DNA of 64,000 nucleotides, taken from assembly GCA_930367215.1 (NCBI GenBank), contig OV884059.1, positions 22,530,945-22,594,944 on the forward strand, written 5' to 3'. The notes beneath the pieces were generated by a model, which saw only the letters and a list, made by a program, of their open reading frames with translations, ran no database searches and was not told the DNA's origin. The DNA comes from Pollenia angustigena. Taxonomy: Eukaryota; Arthropoda; Insecta; Diptera; Polleniidae. Positions within the stretch are counted from its first letter, which is position 1. Each line of letters opens with the position of its first letter. Of this stretch, positions 1 through 11,939 are shown piece by piece. A program made the position numbers and the translations under genes.

Positions 1-92
1 GCATTTTCTGGCCCGCTACGGCCTTCGTCAGCATTCTTTGTGTCACACTGGATAGTGATACTTTACAAATTGAATGTATTTAACTCAACTAT

Positions 93-543
93 TACTACGT
101 TTATACGCACCACTTATTCGCAAATAAATATATTGCAAGTAGAGAATATTGCCGCATAAACAGTGAATTAAATTTTTATTTGCAAATAGCTAACTCATGA
201 AAACAATTCCTGATTAACCACACTATTTGCAAATAAGATTTTAAGCATTGCCACACTTTTAACCGTTTTACGTTTTTATTTCGATGTAGCACATTCATAT
301 GACAACAAAAGTAAAATTAAATCAATAATGTGCAAATAAATTTAAAAAAATACACAATAATTTTTGATCTTTTTCATTTAAAAAATAAAAAGTTTATATA
401 CATACAGTGCTACCAAATCAATAAATTTTCCATCTGGCATCACTTAAAAAGAATAATTTTCATTAAGAAATAGACATATAAACAGAAAGTTAGTTAATCG
501 CAAATAATTTTTATTCGCGAATAGGCTACGTATAAACGTAGTA
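93..543. mobile_element. MITE with ~33-bp terminal inverted repeats
   Basis: The left end (TACTACGTTTATACG, then TTATTCGCAAATAA) is the inverse of the right end (TTATTCGCGAATA, then CGTATAAACGTAGTA). The interior is non-coding and rich in the motif GCAAATAA in both orientations. The superfamily is not identifiable. Confidence 0.65.
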
Positions 544-555
544 TATATTAACAAA

Positions 556-790
556 TAGAAACTGGGAATTATTTCCTTCCGAATGTTACTTTATATTATA
601 TTCAACATTTTTCATTTTTTTTTTTCGAATTTATTCTATGAGCTAAATTTCAGTTATGTATTTTGTAAAGCTTTTTTGTAATAGTCCTATTCCTTCAATT
701 TTTCAGAAATGACTTTATACACTACCAGACTATTATATTGTATTTTCTTGTTACATTTTACCTTAGCTTTCCTTTGGAAAGCAATGAGGT
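556..790 (+). repeat. Dispersed repeat 'X', copy 1
   Basis: Begins GAAACTGGGAATTATTTCC and ends near CTTAGCTTTCCTTTGG. Recognisable copies lie at 23590-23800, as an inverted dimer at 34229-34500, and as a split reverse copy at 36000-36042 plus 41005-41155. It is non-coding and of unknown class. Confidence 0.7.
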
Positions 791-811
791 ATTAAAATTT
801 ATTGATAATTT

Positions 812-944
812 TTCACTCTTGACTAAATCTGGGCTCGAACCCAGGCGTTTTTACGGACAGGTTACCCTTACATGTTTCGATTGCAACCACTCAATCTCTT
901 TAGAGGGGTTTGCCGTTTAACACTCACAGCCATTGACGACTGCT
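812..944 (-). repeat. tRNA-derived SINE-like repeat, copy 1
   Basis: On the minus strand it contains a B-box-like GGTTCGAGCC (832-841) preceded by a GAG..GAT.GAGTGG-type stretch resembling a tRNA D-arm. A second copy at 11060-11202 shares most of the sequence. No cloverleaf can be completed, so this is a SINE head or tRNA pseudogene rather than a tRNA gene. Confidence 0.45.
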
Positions 945-1390
945 TTATTAATTTTATTATAATAAATATGTACAAAATGTTAACAAAATAAATATCTTTT
1001 TGTTTGCTTGTCGCTAAAAGCAATACATTTTTAACGTAGGGAAAAGTGTAGGGAAATTTATTTTTGGTTGTAGGGAAAAAAGAAATTTTTTTTGGACACA
1101 TGTAGGTTTTTTTGAAATTTTTCCTGGCATCACTGATTTCAGTATACTTATCAAATATGAACAATTGGGAATTTAGCAGTCATACAGAAATCTTATCTAT
1201 CTTCTATCTACATAGGTATATAAATAAAAATGAAATGCTGTCCGTTGCTAAGCGCATAACGAGAACGGTTGAACCGATTTGGACGATTTTTCTTTCTAAT
1301 GATCGCCATGGTCCAACTTAGGTTTTTAAGAAAATAATATTATGCCCCGCCCACTTTTACGCCTTTTAATTTTTAATTCCATGATCAAAA

Positions 1391-1794
1391 TTGTTATTCG
1401 TGCTTAATTCCCAATTTTTATTATTGATAAAAACACTGAACGACAGTTCAACTTGTACAATATCAAAGTTTAAAACATCAACAATAAACAGTAAGTTTAT
1501 CTCATCTTACAGATAAACATATCTCATCTTACAGATAAACTCACTGTTTATTGTTGATGTTTTTGTTTAAACTTTGATATTGTAGAAGTAGAACTGTTGC
1601 TTATAATTCTTATACGTTTAACAGTTTTATTTGGTTTAATATCTTTAGTTTTTCTAAAATCTTTATGGATGAAGTTTCCTGACGGTCTGGCCTAAGCAAC
1701 CAGTGAAATGCGCATAGGAAAAGCTTATCCCATCAACAATAAATTTCAGTGTTTTTATCAATAATAAAAATTGGGAATTAAGCACGAATAACAA
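1391..1794. mobile_element. Foldback-type element with perfect 49-bp terminal inverted repeats
   Basis: Positions 1391-1439 are the exact reverse complement of 1746-1794. Inside lies a second inverted repeat (about 1447-1594, centred near 1517) containing CATCAACAATAAACAGT and its inverse. Its right part is duplicated at 5619-5820, and a diverged relative lies in the opposite orientation at 11335-11760. The perfect arms imply a young insertion or gene conversion. Confidence 0.8.
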
Positions 1795-2379
1795 AATCTT
1801 TTTAAATTTTAATTCTATGTTAAATACTAATCATTAGTAAATAACTTCCGAGCGAAGCCGGGGCGATCAGCTAGTTAGTAATACATTTTGTAATCCCAAA
1901 AATAACTTTGATTTACAAAACAAGTTTTGTATGAACATTTTCCCTAAAAAACGTTTGTTAAATTTAGCAATCGCTTATGAATACGGAGGACAGTAGAAGT
2001 AGCATATTATGTTGCACTAATGTAGCTTCTTGATAATTTAAACAAAAAACCCGATTGTTTTAGGAACATTAACAGTAGAGAGGGTGTTATGTGTTTGTGA
2101 TGATGTTTGTAAAATTTTAAAGTATTGGTCCTAGACTCACCTTTTAGTATACCGATCGACTCAGAATCATGCTCAGCTTGGCCGTTATGCCTTCTCCGTA
2201 GCATATATTATCTGGCTGGAAAATATTAGTTTTGTGTCCAGTCTAATGCCGAGGTAATTTATAAACTTCTTCGTAGGAATTTCCGCGTTGACCGTGGGGA
2301 TATGGTGCCTACTAGCATAGCCTACTTGGAAAACTACCTCTGGCATATCCATCCTCCGAATACCAGCATAGCTGGCCGA
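1593..2379. repeat. Segmental duplication unit A, copy 1 (787 bp)
   Basis: Matches 5619-6405 at a constant offset of 4026 bp. I noticed only two substitutions (about 2047 and 2309) and no indels. It holds the right half of the foldback element plus an antisense reverse-transcriptase fragment. The left break coincides with the end of the inner palindrome of that element. Confidence 0.9.
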
Positions 2380-2670
2380 TGATGGATCCCTGTGTGGCCC
2401 GGATGTAACCTGTACTCGTATTATGCCCTGGTTGGTGTCATAGATGAGGGTATGATTTTTTTATCCTTATAAGATAGTTTGGCACGTGAAAGCTTTGTTC
2501 CAGCGCATGCAGCGCATGCAGCACATCTAACCATCTAAGGCTTTAAAAAGCGTTTTCGACATTGAGCGTGGCGAGGAGAACAATTGGTCTACTGCGGCGG
2601 ATTTTCTTCCTACCCTCCAGTGCGACGTCAACGAAATCCTTTAGTGCTCCTAACGTAGACTTTCTTGGTC

Positions 2671-2746
2671 GAAACCATGTTGTTTCTTCGAAACCATGTT
2701 GTTTCTTCGAAACCATGTTGTTTCTTCGAAACCATGTTTGTTTCTT
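2671..2746. repeat. Four tandem copies of a 19-bp unit
   Basis: The unit GAAACCATGTTGTTTCTTC starts at 2671, 2690, 2709 and 2728. It is an expansion inside the antisense LINE relic. The period is not a multiple of three. Confidence 0.85.
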
Positions 2747-3185
2747 CGAAAGACCTCCTCTTATACGTATGGCCTCTTGGATCCGGGGTTTTATTTAATC
2801 ACTCTAGCAATTTTCAAGCTGTGTTCAACATGCATAACGGTCTGCACGCTGATGGTGCTGATGGATATTTTCCTTTGCGTATTATAACTAATTTTTGTTC
2901 CTTCCATGCCTCTGGAAAGAAAAGCACTGATATTTAAATTCAACTGGCCTTTCGCTGTGAGTGGGGAAGAAAGTGTTTACATTGTCCATCAACTCTTCAC
3001 CCATTGCTTCTACTAGACTTTTGGAACCAAATTTTATATTATTTTATATCCTAGGCCCCACGCGCCCCGGTTCAACTTCTAAGTTCTTCGAAATTATACT
3101 TCTTGCTTTTTCTGATAGCGTTTCGTAGGGGTTTTTTGTTCCCTTTCTGCAGAACCTCGTCGTCTTGTTTGAGGCAGTTTCTAAC

Positions 3186-3290
3186 TCGGTGATAGTCAGT
3201 CCACCAATATACATATTGTCTCGGTGATAGTCAGTCCACCAATATACATATTGTCTCGGTGATTGTCAGTCCACCAATATACATCTTGTC
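3186..3290. repeat. Three tandem copies of a 35-bp unit
   Basis: TCGGTGATAGTCAGTCCACC starts at 3186 and 3221; a variant (GATTGTCAG) starts at 3256. On the minus strand it lies in the segment encoding YWWTD, matching the PVYWWTPEI linker of the intact R1-type element at about 16785-16815. Confidence 0.85.
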
Positions 3291-3639
3291 TTCCCCTTAT
3301 CGATGTCTTTATTTCGGCATCGCCTTTTTGCAGGCCTTCGTGATAGTTTCCATGGTGCGCTTCACCACAGACATGCATTTTCCATTTTTTCTTATTCCAA
3401 GCATTCTTCCTTTTCCAAACGGAGTATAAAATGTAATGATGGTCGCTTCTTGTGTATATCTCGAGGTCCTGACCAGCAAGATTATTAACTGGACGTATTG
3501 ACGGCGTTTGCGACCAAAAGCTCTGTTCTCGCCGCCATTTTCAGAATTATTCTGCCCCTTGTGGTTGTAGTTCGGGAGCCACTTTCTACAGCACGGGAGT
3601 TAAAGTTACCTGTCACTATGAATCGTCCTCCAGTACGTC

Positions 3640-4170
3640 TCACCTCGTCCTCAATCGCACGAAGTTTCGCTGAAATTCCTCGATGTTATCGATTTGGCTC
3701 AGGTAACAGCTTACAAGAAAACAATCATCGAGTTTAACCCACAAACCATTTTTCCTTCCACATTTCAACGGTGTTATGGGACTACCATTGGGTATCCATA
3801 TGTCAGCGATTCCAGAACAATCGTCGAACGATTTCCCATCCGTCCTTTTCGAGTACTGTTCGCTGATAATTGTGATGGATGTGGCGTGCTCAGTAATTAT
3901 CTGTGGCACTAGAGTGCCCGCAACTCTTCCTCTGTACATGTTTAGTTGAAGTATTTGTATCTTGTCTGTTTGTTTTCTGCGTTTCAAGTAATTGAGCCCA
4001 GTAAATGATCCACCGGGCTCCTTCCATCTTCCATGCAGACACAATACTTTGGGCTGTTTTTGCAGCCCTTCATTAAATGTCCTACTCCTCCACATCAAAT
4101 GCAGCGTCCCTTACATTCCCATTGCATATGTCCGCTTGCAAAGCATCTGTAGCCTATTCTGTCCGCACTT
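3640..4170 (-). pseudogene. R1-type ORF1 end and endonuclease start, broken
   Basis: On the minus strand, 4165-4100 encodes a zinc-knuckle-like GYRCFASGHMQWEC, with its first cysteine lost and a stop after it. Then follows QILQLNMYRGR..., TIISEQY and SCYLSQIDNIEEF, which align in order with KANMHRSR, VIISEQY and SCYLTPSDIMEQF of the intact element at 15953-16250. This identifies an apurinic-type endonuclease N-terminus. The reading frame ends after about 150 codons, and downstream catalytic motifs (GDFNA, SDH) are not seen. Confidence 0.75.
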
Positions 4171-5191
4171 ATTATCTCAAGTTCCTTAGCCCCTCTGTAC
4201 AATTGTATACACTAGAGGGTTTTAAGGCCACATCCGACTCTTTTTTTAGTAAAGGCCTTGCCATAATTTTTATCATTGCTAGATGAATGGCAGTGACTTT
4301 GATTTAACATTCTCATTTTGACCTTCTTTTCGTGGCTTACATCTGTTGGGCTTGTTGCAACTCTCTTTCTTTAGGACGTTGAGGGTGTTGGATGTTTTTT
4401 CATTGTCGCGCTCCTCTTATTGTTTTTCTGCTAGCCTCTCAGTCCATTTGCCAATTTCTGCGGTTGTCCTCAATGACGTCAATGAGTTCATCCAGCTCTC
4501 ATATTCCATTTTGCACATCCAAGTTAATGTACCTCTGCTGGCTCATCGCCTGCCTTACCTTAGAGCTTTCTTGCAACTGGCAAGTGTCTCACCGTGAAAC
4601 CGTTGAGTCGAAATGTCTTTCTATTGCATCGAAAAGCGGTAGTAATTTCCATCTCTGCTGTGCTTTGGTTTGGTGTCGTCATTTATTCCTATGAGTCCCA
4701 TCTGCAAGTCCTTATGTGTGCCCTTTGATGTAGTCGACCTTTTCGTTAACCTCGACAGTCCCTTTACATGCAGTCAGGTTCTCGTGAGGGTTGACACAAG
4801 ACTTTATGAGTGCATGTGGTCAGAGCTGGGTCAGGCATTTATCCGGATATTGTATCAACAGAACCTACATCGCCAACTGAATGGTAACGTGGAACAGAAC
4901 GTTCTTCAAGCCCTGCCAAGGATTAAACAGGACGAAGGACAGCCATGACATTGTAATACAAGCCATTTCCTTAGGATGACACTTCCACGTACTCAAGTTG
5001 CAGAATGCCACAGTTGTCAGTGCAAACCGTTCCAAATCGTTGTTCTAAATCATTCATTACCGTTTCGGTGCCAACGTCTTTCCAGTATACCATAACCAAA
5101 ACCTTACTGGTCTCGGTTTTTGATGTCGCTGTGCATACAGTTAGTTCACTCTCAACAAATGTTGAGTTGAATAGTTATCCAATGGCGCCAC

Positions 5192-5607
5192 GATGAGGCC
5201 GTGCGACAACTTGGTTTGAGCAGTGACAAGGATCGCCTACTGGCAATCCCTAAGTGGATATCAGTCAGTGCTCTTCCTTGTATGCTCCACCCATACAACA
5301 TGTAAAGGGAATATTAAAGTTAAAAGCAATAAAAGAAAGAGGTCATCATTAGCCCTCGTCCCTTACAAATTTGTAAAAAACAGTAAATTATCCCATAATT
5401 ATGAGGCCGTGCGACAACTTGGTTTGAGCAGTGACAAGGATCGCCTACTGGCAATCCCTAAGTGGATATCAGTCAGTGCTCTTCCTTGTATGCTCCACCC
5501 ATACAACATGTAAAGGGAATATTAAAGTTAAAAGCAATAAAAGAAAGAGGTCATCATTAGCCCTCGTCCCTTACAAATTTGTAAAAAACAGTAAATTATC
5601 CCATAAT
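5192..5607. repeat. Tandem duplication of a 208-bp unit C
   Basis: Positions 5192-5399 and 5400-5607 are near-identical (TGAGGCCGTGCGACAACTTGG to CCCATAATTAT). A third, partial copy lies at 6412-6560. The position suggests 5' UTR monomers of the antisense LINE. On the plus strand each copy has a short open frame ending MLHPYNM*, which is probably incidental. Confidence 0.85.
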
Positions 5608-5618
5608 TATGTAAAAAT

Positions 5619-6560
5619 ACTGTTGCTTATAATTCTTATACGTTTAACAGTTTTATTTGGTTTAATATCTTTAGTTTTTCTAAAATCTTTATGGATGAAG
5701 TTTCCTGACGGTCTGGCCTAAGCAACCAGTGAAATGCGCATAGGAAAAGCTTATCCCATCAACAATAAATTTCAGTGTTTTTATCAATAATAAAAATTGG
5801 GAATTAAGCACGAATAACAAAATCTTTTTAAATTTTAATTCTATGTTAAATACTAATCATTAGTAAATAACTTCCGAGCGAAGCCGGGGCGATCAGCTAG
5901 TTAGTAATACATTTTGTAATCCCAAAAATAACTTTGATTTACAAAACAAGTTTTGTATGAACATTTTCCCTAAAAAACGTTTGTTAAATTTAGCAATCGC
6001 TTATGAATACGGAGGACAGTAGAAGTAGCATATTATGTTGCACTAATGTAGCTTCTTGATAATTTAAATAAAAAACCCGATTGTTTTAGGAACATTAACA
6101 GTAGAGAGGGTGTTATGTGTTTGTGATGATGTTTGTAAAATTTTAAAGTATTGGTCCTAGACTCACCTTTTAGTATACCGATCGACTCAGAATCATGCTC
6201 AGCTTGGCCGTTATGCCTTCTCCGTAGCATATATTATCTGGCTGGAAAATATTAGTTTTGTGTCCAGTCTAATGCCGAGGTAATTTATAAACTTCTTCGT
6301 AGGAATTTCCGCGTTGACCGTGGGGATACGGTGCCTACTAGCATAGCCTACTTGGAAAACTACCTCTGGCATATCCATCCTCCGAATACCAGCATAGCTG
6401 GCCGAGTCTAGGATATCAGTCAGTGCTCTTCCTTGTATGCTCCACCCATACAACATATAAAGGGAATATTAAAGTTAAAAGCAATAAAAGAAAGAGGTCA
6501 TCATTAGCCCTCGTCCCTTACAAATTTGTAAAAAACAGTAAATTATCCCATAATTATGTA
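5619..6560 (-). mobile_element. Internally deleted tandem copy of the R1-type relic (A + C units)
   Basis: Unit A copy 2 (5619-6405) is fused at GCTGGCCGA/GTCTAG to a partial unit C (6412-6560). It has the same ends as the long copy to its left but lacks about 2.9 kb of interior. On the minus strand it encodes an RT palm remnant with the MDMPE..FQVGYA and YLGIRLDTKL stretches. It ends about 50 bp before the mbt exon. Confidence 0.8.
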
Positions 6561-6612
6561 AAAATAATTTAATTTTTTGCAATATTTTAATTTTTTTCTT
6601 TATATATAATAG

Positions 6613-7086
<474 letters not shown>

Positions 7087-7520
7087 TTTTAATTTTTTGT
7101 TTTAATTCTACTTAATTAAATTGCCCCACAATAACATTCCCCCTTTACAAAAAGTATTTTTTCTCATTGCAAATTATTTTGTATTAATTTTGGCAGTATG
7201 TACTAACTTATAAATATTATATTGTCGTTCGTTTTTTTTTTTTTTATGTAAAAAAATATATGTAAACTATATTCATATAGAACACAATCAAAATGAACAC
7301 GAACGTCAAAATTACTTGTATTAAAAAACATCGATTTTACACGATTTCTATTTTTGTTTTTCTTATTTTATTTTTTATTGATTATTTTATTTATGATTTT
7401 ATTTGGCATTTATTTTGTTTAGTTCGTAATTTATATAAGTATGTGTGTGTATTTTTTATTATATCCTTCTTATAAGTGCCGTTACGAAATGATTTAAGTC
7501 AAATATGAATAAAAAAAAAT
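7087..7520 (+). promoter_or_regulatory. mbt 3' UTR with candidate polyadenylation signal
   Basis: AT-rich non-coding sequence after the TAA stop. A canonical AATAAA lies at 7508-7513; another occurs near 8119. I see no other gene in this stretch. Confidence 0.5.
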
Positions 7521-7586
7521 TTAATTCCATATACAAATATATTATAAAAAAAAATATCTTAAAAATAATACAATAACAAACAATTG

Positions 7587-7685
7587 GGCAGTTCACAAAG
7601 TGTTCTATTGCGTCATATTGGTTGTATTTGCTATAATTTTATGAATGTGACATTCATGACACAATATAACACTTTGTGAATTGCC
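7587..7685. mobile_element. 99-bp hairpin MITE
   Basis: GGCAGTTCACAAAGTGTT at 7587 is inverted as AACACTTTGTGAATTGCC ending at 7685 (one mismatch). The interior contains a second small palindrome ATGAATGTGACATTCAT. Confidence 0.75.
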
Positions 7686-8167
7686 TAAATATACATAAAA
7701 AAATATATATCTAAAATAGTAAGAATGAAACATCAAATCCTTTTGAAATAGAGTGCCTTTAAATTTGTGACACTTATAAATAGTGGATAAAACACAACGA
7801 AGTTTATTTTTATTACAAAATTTGTAAGATCTTTATACATATTTCATACATTCCTCGAATTTATACATACAAACCCATTTCATTTCTTCTAAAATTTACA
7901 TTTGCTTAAATATAAGTACATTTATTTAGTTTAACAAAATTCATTAATTAAAATACTGTTTAACAAACATTCCTATTAAGCACTTTTCGAGAATCGGCTT
8001 AAAAAAATTTGTTATGTTTCACTAAAATATCGAGTCAATTATTGAAATTCTTATATATTTTTATGTACATCATTCATGTTTTGTTCTTAAGAATTTAAAT
8101 ATTATTCTATATACAAAAATAAAGTTTCAAGATTTTAAACCTTACTTAAAATTTTGTTTTTAATTAT

Positions 8168-8681
8168 CACCCCTATCGCGAATGTTATGGGAATATGATA
8201 TATGGGATCAAACCTAAATTCCCATCCCCAACAAATCGGTATCGCAAATATTTTGGGAGTAAAAATTTCTATTGTGAATTATTTGTCAGTGGTTTGTAAA
8301 CAAAAGTCTCTATTGTGAGTAACTTGTCAGTGCTTGTATTGTGAAAGAAAAATATACAAAATAAAATACTAATAAAATAAATAATGAAAAGTGTTTATCT
8401 TCATTTTGTTTATGTACACTCCTTCAATAAAAGGAAAAAGTAATTTAATTTAGTCCTACTTTAGAATACAAATAAAAATTTACATATTCCCTTCTCGTTC
8501 ACATCAACACTTGTTGGGAATTTATTTAGTAAAAAAAATTCGCGGGAGTAAACATTGGCGATGCCAAATTTTTTAAGTTTGGGAATTCATTTCCAAAAAA
8601 TTCGTTATGGGAATCATTCACAATAGGAAATAAAAAAATATGGGAATATTTTCATGGGAGTAGTTGTTTGCGATAGGGGTG
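8168..8681. mobile_element. 514-bp non-autonomous TIR element
   Basis: The ends CACCCCTATCGC and GCGATAGGGGTG are inverted repeats. The interior repeats TGGGAAT and CTATTGTGA..TTGTCAGTG (8269 and 8310) and has no open frame. No clear target-site duplication was found, so the superfamily is open. Confidence 0.7.
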
Positions 8682-8959
8682 AATGCTTCTATTAGGCTAA
8701 AAAATTTTATAGATGTTCACACTTTTTTAAAAAATTATTTGCTTTTGCAAAAAGTTTGGCTTGATTAAACATCATTTAACAGTTACTAAATAACATTATA
8801 CAATTATCTTCTTACAAATAAAGTTTAGTATCAATCAATGAAAAGTGTTAAAAATAAAGCTAAAGTTTGATCAATTTACTGTATTTGGATTTTTTCGTCA
8901 AATAAAACACAACCTTTTACTATTGAGCAAAAGCAATAACATTTATTTCCAAAATTCAA

Positions 8960-9612
8960 GCTCTGTGTGCCGAACTTATAGAGAACTTTGTCAAGTTTAT
9001 GGTGCACATAAATGTCCGTCTGAGCAATACTATAGATCGATTCATGACCAACATTTACTCTTTTGGATAATATTCATCCAAATCGTGAGTGTGACAAAGG
9101 ATTCGAATATATCGATCCGACGCTGTTCTCAGCAATTCGGTCTGTGCCAGTCCACAATTTGGAAAATGTTGATTGAAGAAATTGGCCTACATCTATATAA
9201 GATCCAACTGCCACAAAAATTAAAGCCAGCGTCGTGTGTACCGTGAATGGGCTGAGAATCAACTGGTAGTTGAACAAGATTATTATCGTCAAATAATATT
9301 TATCGATGAGGCTAATTTTTGGCTTAACGGGTATGTAAACAAGCAGAATAGTCGTTTTTGGAGAGAGCACAATTCTCATGAGACTTAATTACATTTTTGT
9401 TTGGTGCTGTTTACATGTCGAAGGCGTCATCGGCAAATTTTTTTTTAATCCGAAACCGGTGTCAACATTACTATGTCATTTTTATTCATTTGGATGGCAT
9501 ACAGCGAGTAAACCCGTCACATTGTTGAGCGAAACGTTTGATGACCGAATTATCTCAAGAGATGGATTTCGTTCGTGTGATTTGACACCTTTTGATTACT
9601 TTTTGTGGTGAC
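8960..9612 (+). pseudogene. Mariner-type (IS630/Tc1 superfamily) transposase relic
   Basis: Broken transposase. In order it shows an HTH-like segment (SSVCRTYRELCQVYGAHKCP), SIRRCSQQFGLCQSTIWKM, then in another frame IIFIDEANFWLNGYVNKQ with the first catalytic aspartate, then VWCCLHVEGVIGKFFFN, and the third acidic motif CDLTPFDYFLW. The QQDGA..CHTA segment with the second aspartate is largely deleted (only WHTAS remains). At least two frameshifts and stops are present, so it is inactive. It is the same family as the relic at 37163-37840. Confidence 0.85.
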
Positions 9613-9679
9613 GTCAAATCTTTGGTCTAAAAGCCAAAAAATTGAAAGCAACTAATACTTACCAGTTTTAGTACTTCAG

Positions 9680-10045
9680 CTCAAAGCTGCATGTATTAGA
9701 AGTGAAATAAATTTTATTTCATGAAAATCCATTGACAAATTCCTGTTTTATTCCCGATAAACTGAAAGTTCCCAGTTTTTACATTTTTTATCGCAAATTT
9801 GTGTAGAGCTTAAAATTACAAAGTTTTACCTTTTTGTAAAACAATGTTTTTTTTAATCCTTCACTTTATTTATTTTTTCATAAAGCTGCATATAATAGAA
9901 ATAAAATAATTTTGTTTCACGAAAATCCATGGTTAAATTCGTTTTTTATTCCCGATAAAGTGAATGTACTAAGTTTTAACATTTCTCAAATTTGTGTTGA
10001 GCAACATGTTTATTATATGTTTGCAACATGTTGCTCGTCACAAAT
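9680..10045. repeat. Diverged direct repeat plus inverted repeat
   Basis: A stretch from about 9687 (GCTGCATGTATTAGAAGTG through TTCCCGATAAACTGAA) recurs from about 9888. Beside it, GAGCAACATGTT (about 9991) pairs with AACATGTTGCTC (about 10023). These are probably flanks of the mariner relic. Confidence 0.6.
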
Positions 10046-10059
10046 TTGCGATACAAAAA

Positions 10060-11040
10060 TTAAAATTATAAAAATTGTTATAATTTAGTACACTTCAATC
10101 CCAATGTGCAGAAAGCCCTAGAAATGACCGTTAAAGAAGCTTTAGTATAAGTGGCGAAATAATGTAAACATAAGTGCCGCCATAAATCATAATAGACGAT
10201 AGAGTGGTGAATAGTTAAGCATCGAACCTTAGAGAAACATTTCGAATGTTCTAGATGGCTGAATTACAGTATAAATACTTGTGGCGGCTTTTGGGCTTTT
10301 TTCAAAACTTCCTCCCAGGAAGCCTGTTTTAATAATTTATTAATCTTTAAAATGAAATGTTAAAGCTTTCTTGCAATATTTTTATTCTTTTAATAATTCA
10401 CATACTTTATGCTTAAGCCATCCTTTGGTAAAAATTTAAGCTATAGATATATACATTAGGGTGGGTCGAAAATATTTTTTTCTCTTATCGACTTCTAATA
10501 GCGTAAATATGTTGCATTTTTGTCTGCACTAGACCCCTGTAAAATATTATTCATTTATTTTTAGTGTAAATTTTGAATATAACAACAATAGCATTGTATT
10601 GCAGAAAAGCATATTGCTGTATTTTATCGACTTGTAAATTCGTGAAAATAGTATCAGAAGCATCAATCACTCTATACAATAAAAAATTAAGAGAAGGTTT
10701 AACATAGACTTGAATCAAGACGAGAGATGCCTAGATTTTACAGTAAACAAGATTTTGTGACCAAAAAATGATTTCATTGTTTTCTGTTATATAAGAACCA
10801 AAGTTTTATTTTTTTTTAAGTTAAATTCAAAATGTTTTCAGTTTTAATTAATAATAATTGATAGTAAATAAAATATTTAAAAATAATTAGTATTGTGGTA
10901 ATTTTGTTGAACTATTTATGGTTTTTAATCCAAATTTTCAATATTTTTTTAATCAGGCTCAAGTTCATCAAATTTAATTTTCATTAAATTATTTTTTATG
11001 AACAAAGGAATTTTATAACATGAAAATTAATTAAAATTGT
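10060..11040. other. AT-rich intergenic sequence, nothing recognised
   Basis: No open frame with protein-like composition and no convincing repeat structure was found. A loose pair TGCCGCCATAAAT (about 10172) and TTGTGGCGGC (about 10280) is partly inverted, but I could not define an element. Confidence 0.6.
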
Positions 11041-11059
11041 TATTGATAACCATTCATTC

Positions 11060-11202
11060 TTGACTGACCTGAGATTCTAACCCAGGCGGCTGGCCTGAGA
11101 TTCGAACCCAGGCGGCTGGTTACCCTGACATATTTCGATCGCTACCACTCGATCTCCTCAGAGGGGTTTGCCGTCTTACACTCGCAGCCATCGACGACTG
11201 CT
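11060..11202 (-). repeat. tRNA-derived SINE-like repeat, copy 2
   Basis: Related to 812-944. The B-box-like GGTTCGAATC on the minus strand is present twice because a 27-bp segment (GAGATTC.AACCCAGGCGGC) is duplicated in tandem at about 11071 and 11098. The stretch GAGTGGTAGCGATCG resembles a tRNA D-arm or A-box region. Confidence 0.5.
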
Positions 11203-11334
11203 GACGTCAATAGTCAAACTTCAATCCTTAAACCAAATTGTATTTTAACCTTTGGTAGATCGAAATTTGCTTTTTCGAATGATTATCCATTTTTAATTGA
11301 TTTTACATGTTTTTCATCAAAGTTATTTTCGGGA

Positions 11335-11760
11335 ATACAAAGTTTATCATTAATACGATCTTCGTATGACGTGCTAAATTCCCAGTTTTTCATATTTGAT
11401 AAATACACATAAATTTATTGTTGAGGGAAAGCAAGCCTCTATGCGCATTTCGCATACAAAGTTTATCATTAATACGATCTTCGTATGACGTGCTAAATTC
11501 CCAGTTTTTCATATTTGATAAATACACTGAAATTTATTGTTGAGGGAAAGCAAGCCTCTATGCGCATTTCGCCGGTTGCTTACACCAGCTCATCAGGAAA
11601 CCTTTTCCAAAGATTTTAGAAAAGCCAAAAATATTAAACAAATAAAACCTTAAGCGAATAAGAGTTATAAACACTCTAAGTCTTACTTGTAACAATATCA
11701 AAGCTTAAACAAAACACCAACAATAAACAGTGAGTTTATCTTTTCTTACATCCCCCTACA
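11335..11760. mobile_element. Foldback-family relative with internal 119-bp tandem repeat
   Basis: Two copies of a unit beginning ACAAAGTTTATCATTAATACG start at 11337 and 11456. The following sequence (GGTTGCTTACACC... to CACCAACAATAAACAGTGAG) matches, in the opposite orientation, the 1447-1748 part of the foldback element. Tandem repeats within the arm recall Foldback- or Galileo-type elements. Confidence 0.65.
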
Positions 11761-11939
11761 ATTGGTTGGGTTCTTTCCGAGTCGAATTGTAGTTGTAAGT
11801 GGGTTAAAAGAAAAAACAAACTTTTTATATTTTATTTATTTATTTATTTAAGAATTCTTCTTCATTAAAAACAAGTAAGAAAGTATAGTCGGTCAAGCCC
11901 GACCATATGATACCCTACACCACAGTATTTAAAGACACA

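Larger units (their letters stand above)
2230..5610 (-). mobile_element. Degraded R1-clade non-LTR retrotransposon, antisense
   Basis: Read on the minus strand from high to low coordinates, pieces appear in element order. They are a 5' UTR with a tandem monomer (5192-5607), a weak gag region, a zinc-knuckle remnant near 4100-4165, the endonuclease start (3640-3970), a VYWWTD linker (3186-3290), and reverse-transcriptase palm sequence RRMDMPE..FQVGYA followed by YLGIRLD (about 2230-2390). Stops and frameshifts break every domain. It is much older than the related element at 13769-19207. Confidence 0.8.
1..6612. other. Presumed mbt intron, filled with transposon relics
   Basis: The mbt exon at 6613 starts directly after an AG acceptor in phase 0, so the sequence to its left should be intron. 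No upstream kinase exon is visible within the window, and the whole stretch is accounted for by repeats, a MITE and antisense LINE relics, described separately. Unassigned AT-rich sequence remains at 1-90, 950-1390 and 1800-2200. Confidence 0.6.

Noticed and set aside
2007..2204. Identical 65-residue minus-strand frames at 2007-2204 and 6033-6230
   Set aside because: They are identical only because they lie in duplicated unit A; the composition is not that of a conserved protein.
11071..11202. A tRNA gene on the minus strand
   Set aside because: A B-box-like GGTTCGAATC is present but no acceptor stem or anticodon arm can be folded; better explained as a SINE head.
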